This document shows positions 63,741-64,000 of a stretch of DNA of 64,000 bases, in pieces. The notes beneath the pieces were generated by a model. The model saw only the letters and a list, made by a program, of their open reading frames with translations. It did not search any database and was not told where the DNA came from. The translations under genes were made by a program, and so were the position numbers. Origin of the DNA: Hymenobacter cavernae (GTDB lineage Bacteria; Bacteroidota; Bacteroidia; Cytophagales; Hymenobacteraceae); contig NZ_BMHT01000003.1 in the NCBI RefSeq assembly GCF_014641455.1, positions 491,921 to 555,920 of the forward strand, in the 5' to 3' direction. The first letter of the stretch is position 1. Every line of letters starts with the position of its first letter.

Positions 63741-64000
63741 ATGAAAGTTCCAGAAAAGCCACCTGTCGCTGCTCCCGTAACGCTTGTTCGAGCCTTTGGC
63801 GTAGTTAGTGGCACGTTGCTGGTGGCGGGCATCGTGATTGGGTCCGGCGTTTTCAAGAAGATTGTGCCGCTGGCGCAGAGTGGCTTGAGCGCGGAGTGGA
63901 TTCTGGCCGCCTGGATGGTGGCGGGCCTGATTACCATCTGCGGCGCCCTGAACCTGTCGGGTATGGCTTCGCTCACCGAAGAATCGGGCGGCGTCTACGA
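63741..64000 (+). CDS. Amino-acid permease (APC family), N-terminal part
   Basis: The frame opens with ATG at 63741 and runs off the window end after 86 codons. MKVPEKPPVAAPVTLVRAFGVVSG is followed by TLLVAGIVIGSGVFKK, the first APC-family helix with its GIVIGSGVF signature, and by LAAWMVAGLITICGALNLSGMASLTEESGGVY, the second helix and EESGGVY loop. It should be a sodium- or proton-driven amino-acid importer. The substrate and the C-terminal part lie outside the window. An opposite-strand frame 63599-63976 is a shadow apart from the HepT remnant. Confidence 0.85.
   Translation, partial: MKVPEKPPVAAPVTLVRAFGVVSGTLLVAGIVIGSGVFKKIVPLAQSGLSAEWILAAWMVAGLITICGALNLSGMASLTEESGGVY

Noticed and set aside
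63599..63976. 125-codon minus-strand ORF at the window end
   Set aside because: From 63741 on it is the shadow of the permease gene; only the short HepT-like end (63599-63664) carries a family motif and it is reported as a remnant.

Overview
The window looks like a chromosomal segment of a Hymenobacter-type bacterium (Bacteroidota, Cytophagales). The basis is GC-rich coding sequence, SusC/SusD and FecR/sigma genes, several promoter -7 boxes of the Bacteroidota form TAnnTTTG with no clear Shine-Dalgarno sequences, many short lipoproteins, and protein families typical of this group (DUF4199, App1, Lmo0937-type, IcmF). No rRNA, tRNA or CRISPR array was seen. The genus is an inference from protein character, not from a marker gene.

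Layout. 0-12 kb: the truncated start of a probable topoisomerase IB, a tandem pair of M48 metalloproteases, an App1-domain protein, MtgA, a LON-N-domain protein, a metallophosphoesterase, a lipid kinase, a third M48 protease, an L,D-transpeptidase and small envelope proteins. 12-33 kb: mostly housekeeping genes, namely an ABC-F ATPase, 3-hydroxyacyl-CoA dehydrogenase, MsrA, DapD, a glycosyltransferase, FabH, a DtxR-type regulator, MnmE, an aldo/keto reductase, citrate synthase, an OmpA/PD40 protein, QueE, FolD and LepA, mixed with three members of a small secreted protein family. 33-36 kb: GH15 and a GlcG/HbpS-like protein.

36.5-56 kb is an accessory carbohydrate region. A divergent ECF sigma factor faces FecR-SusC-SusD, followed by a GH106 rhamnosidase and a CE15-type esterase in a tightly coupled polysaccharide utilisation locus. 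Beyond it lie a DUF1080 lipoprotein, a GntP-type permease, an AraC regulator and an HxlB-HxlA pair (ribulose monophosphate pathway). An AT-rich AIPR-type phage-resistance gene and an SDR gene with an internal deletion interrupt this region. 56-61.8 kb: a carboxypeptidase-regulatory-domain protein, a Uma2 nuclease, a small hypothetical protein and the fused mutase IcmF. 61.9-63.7 kb: an AT-rich two-gene module (winged-helix-like protein plus HEPN-like RX4H protein) and a HepT/DUF86 remnant, then the start of an amino-acid permease.

The most striking sequence-level signal is a highly iterated palindrome, ACCTAGGT. I counted 33 copies by eye, against roughly 0.8 expected at 60% GC. It occurs in genes (mostly as the Leu-Gly codon pair CTA-GGT), between genes and in hairpin loops, and it is missing from the AT-rich accessory genes. 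A second layer is several families of intergenic palindromic elements, including three large inverted repeats of 150-170 bp around the polysaccharide locus.
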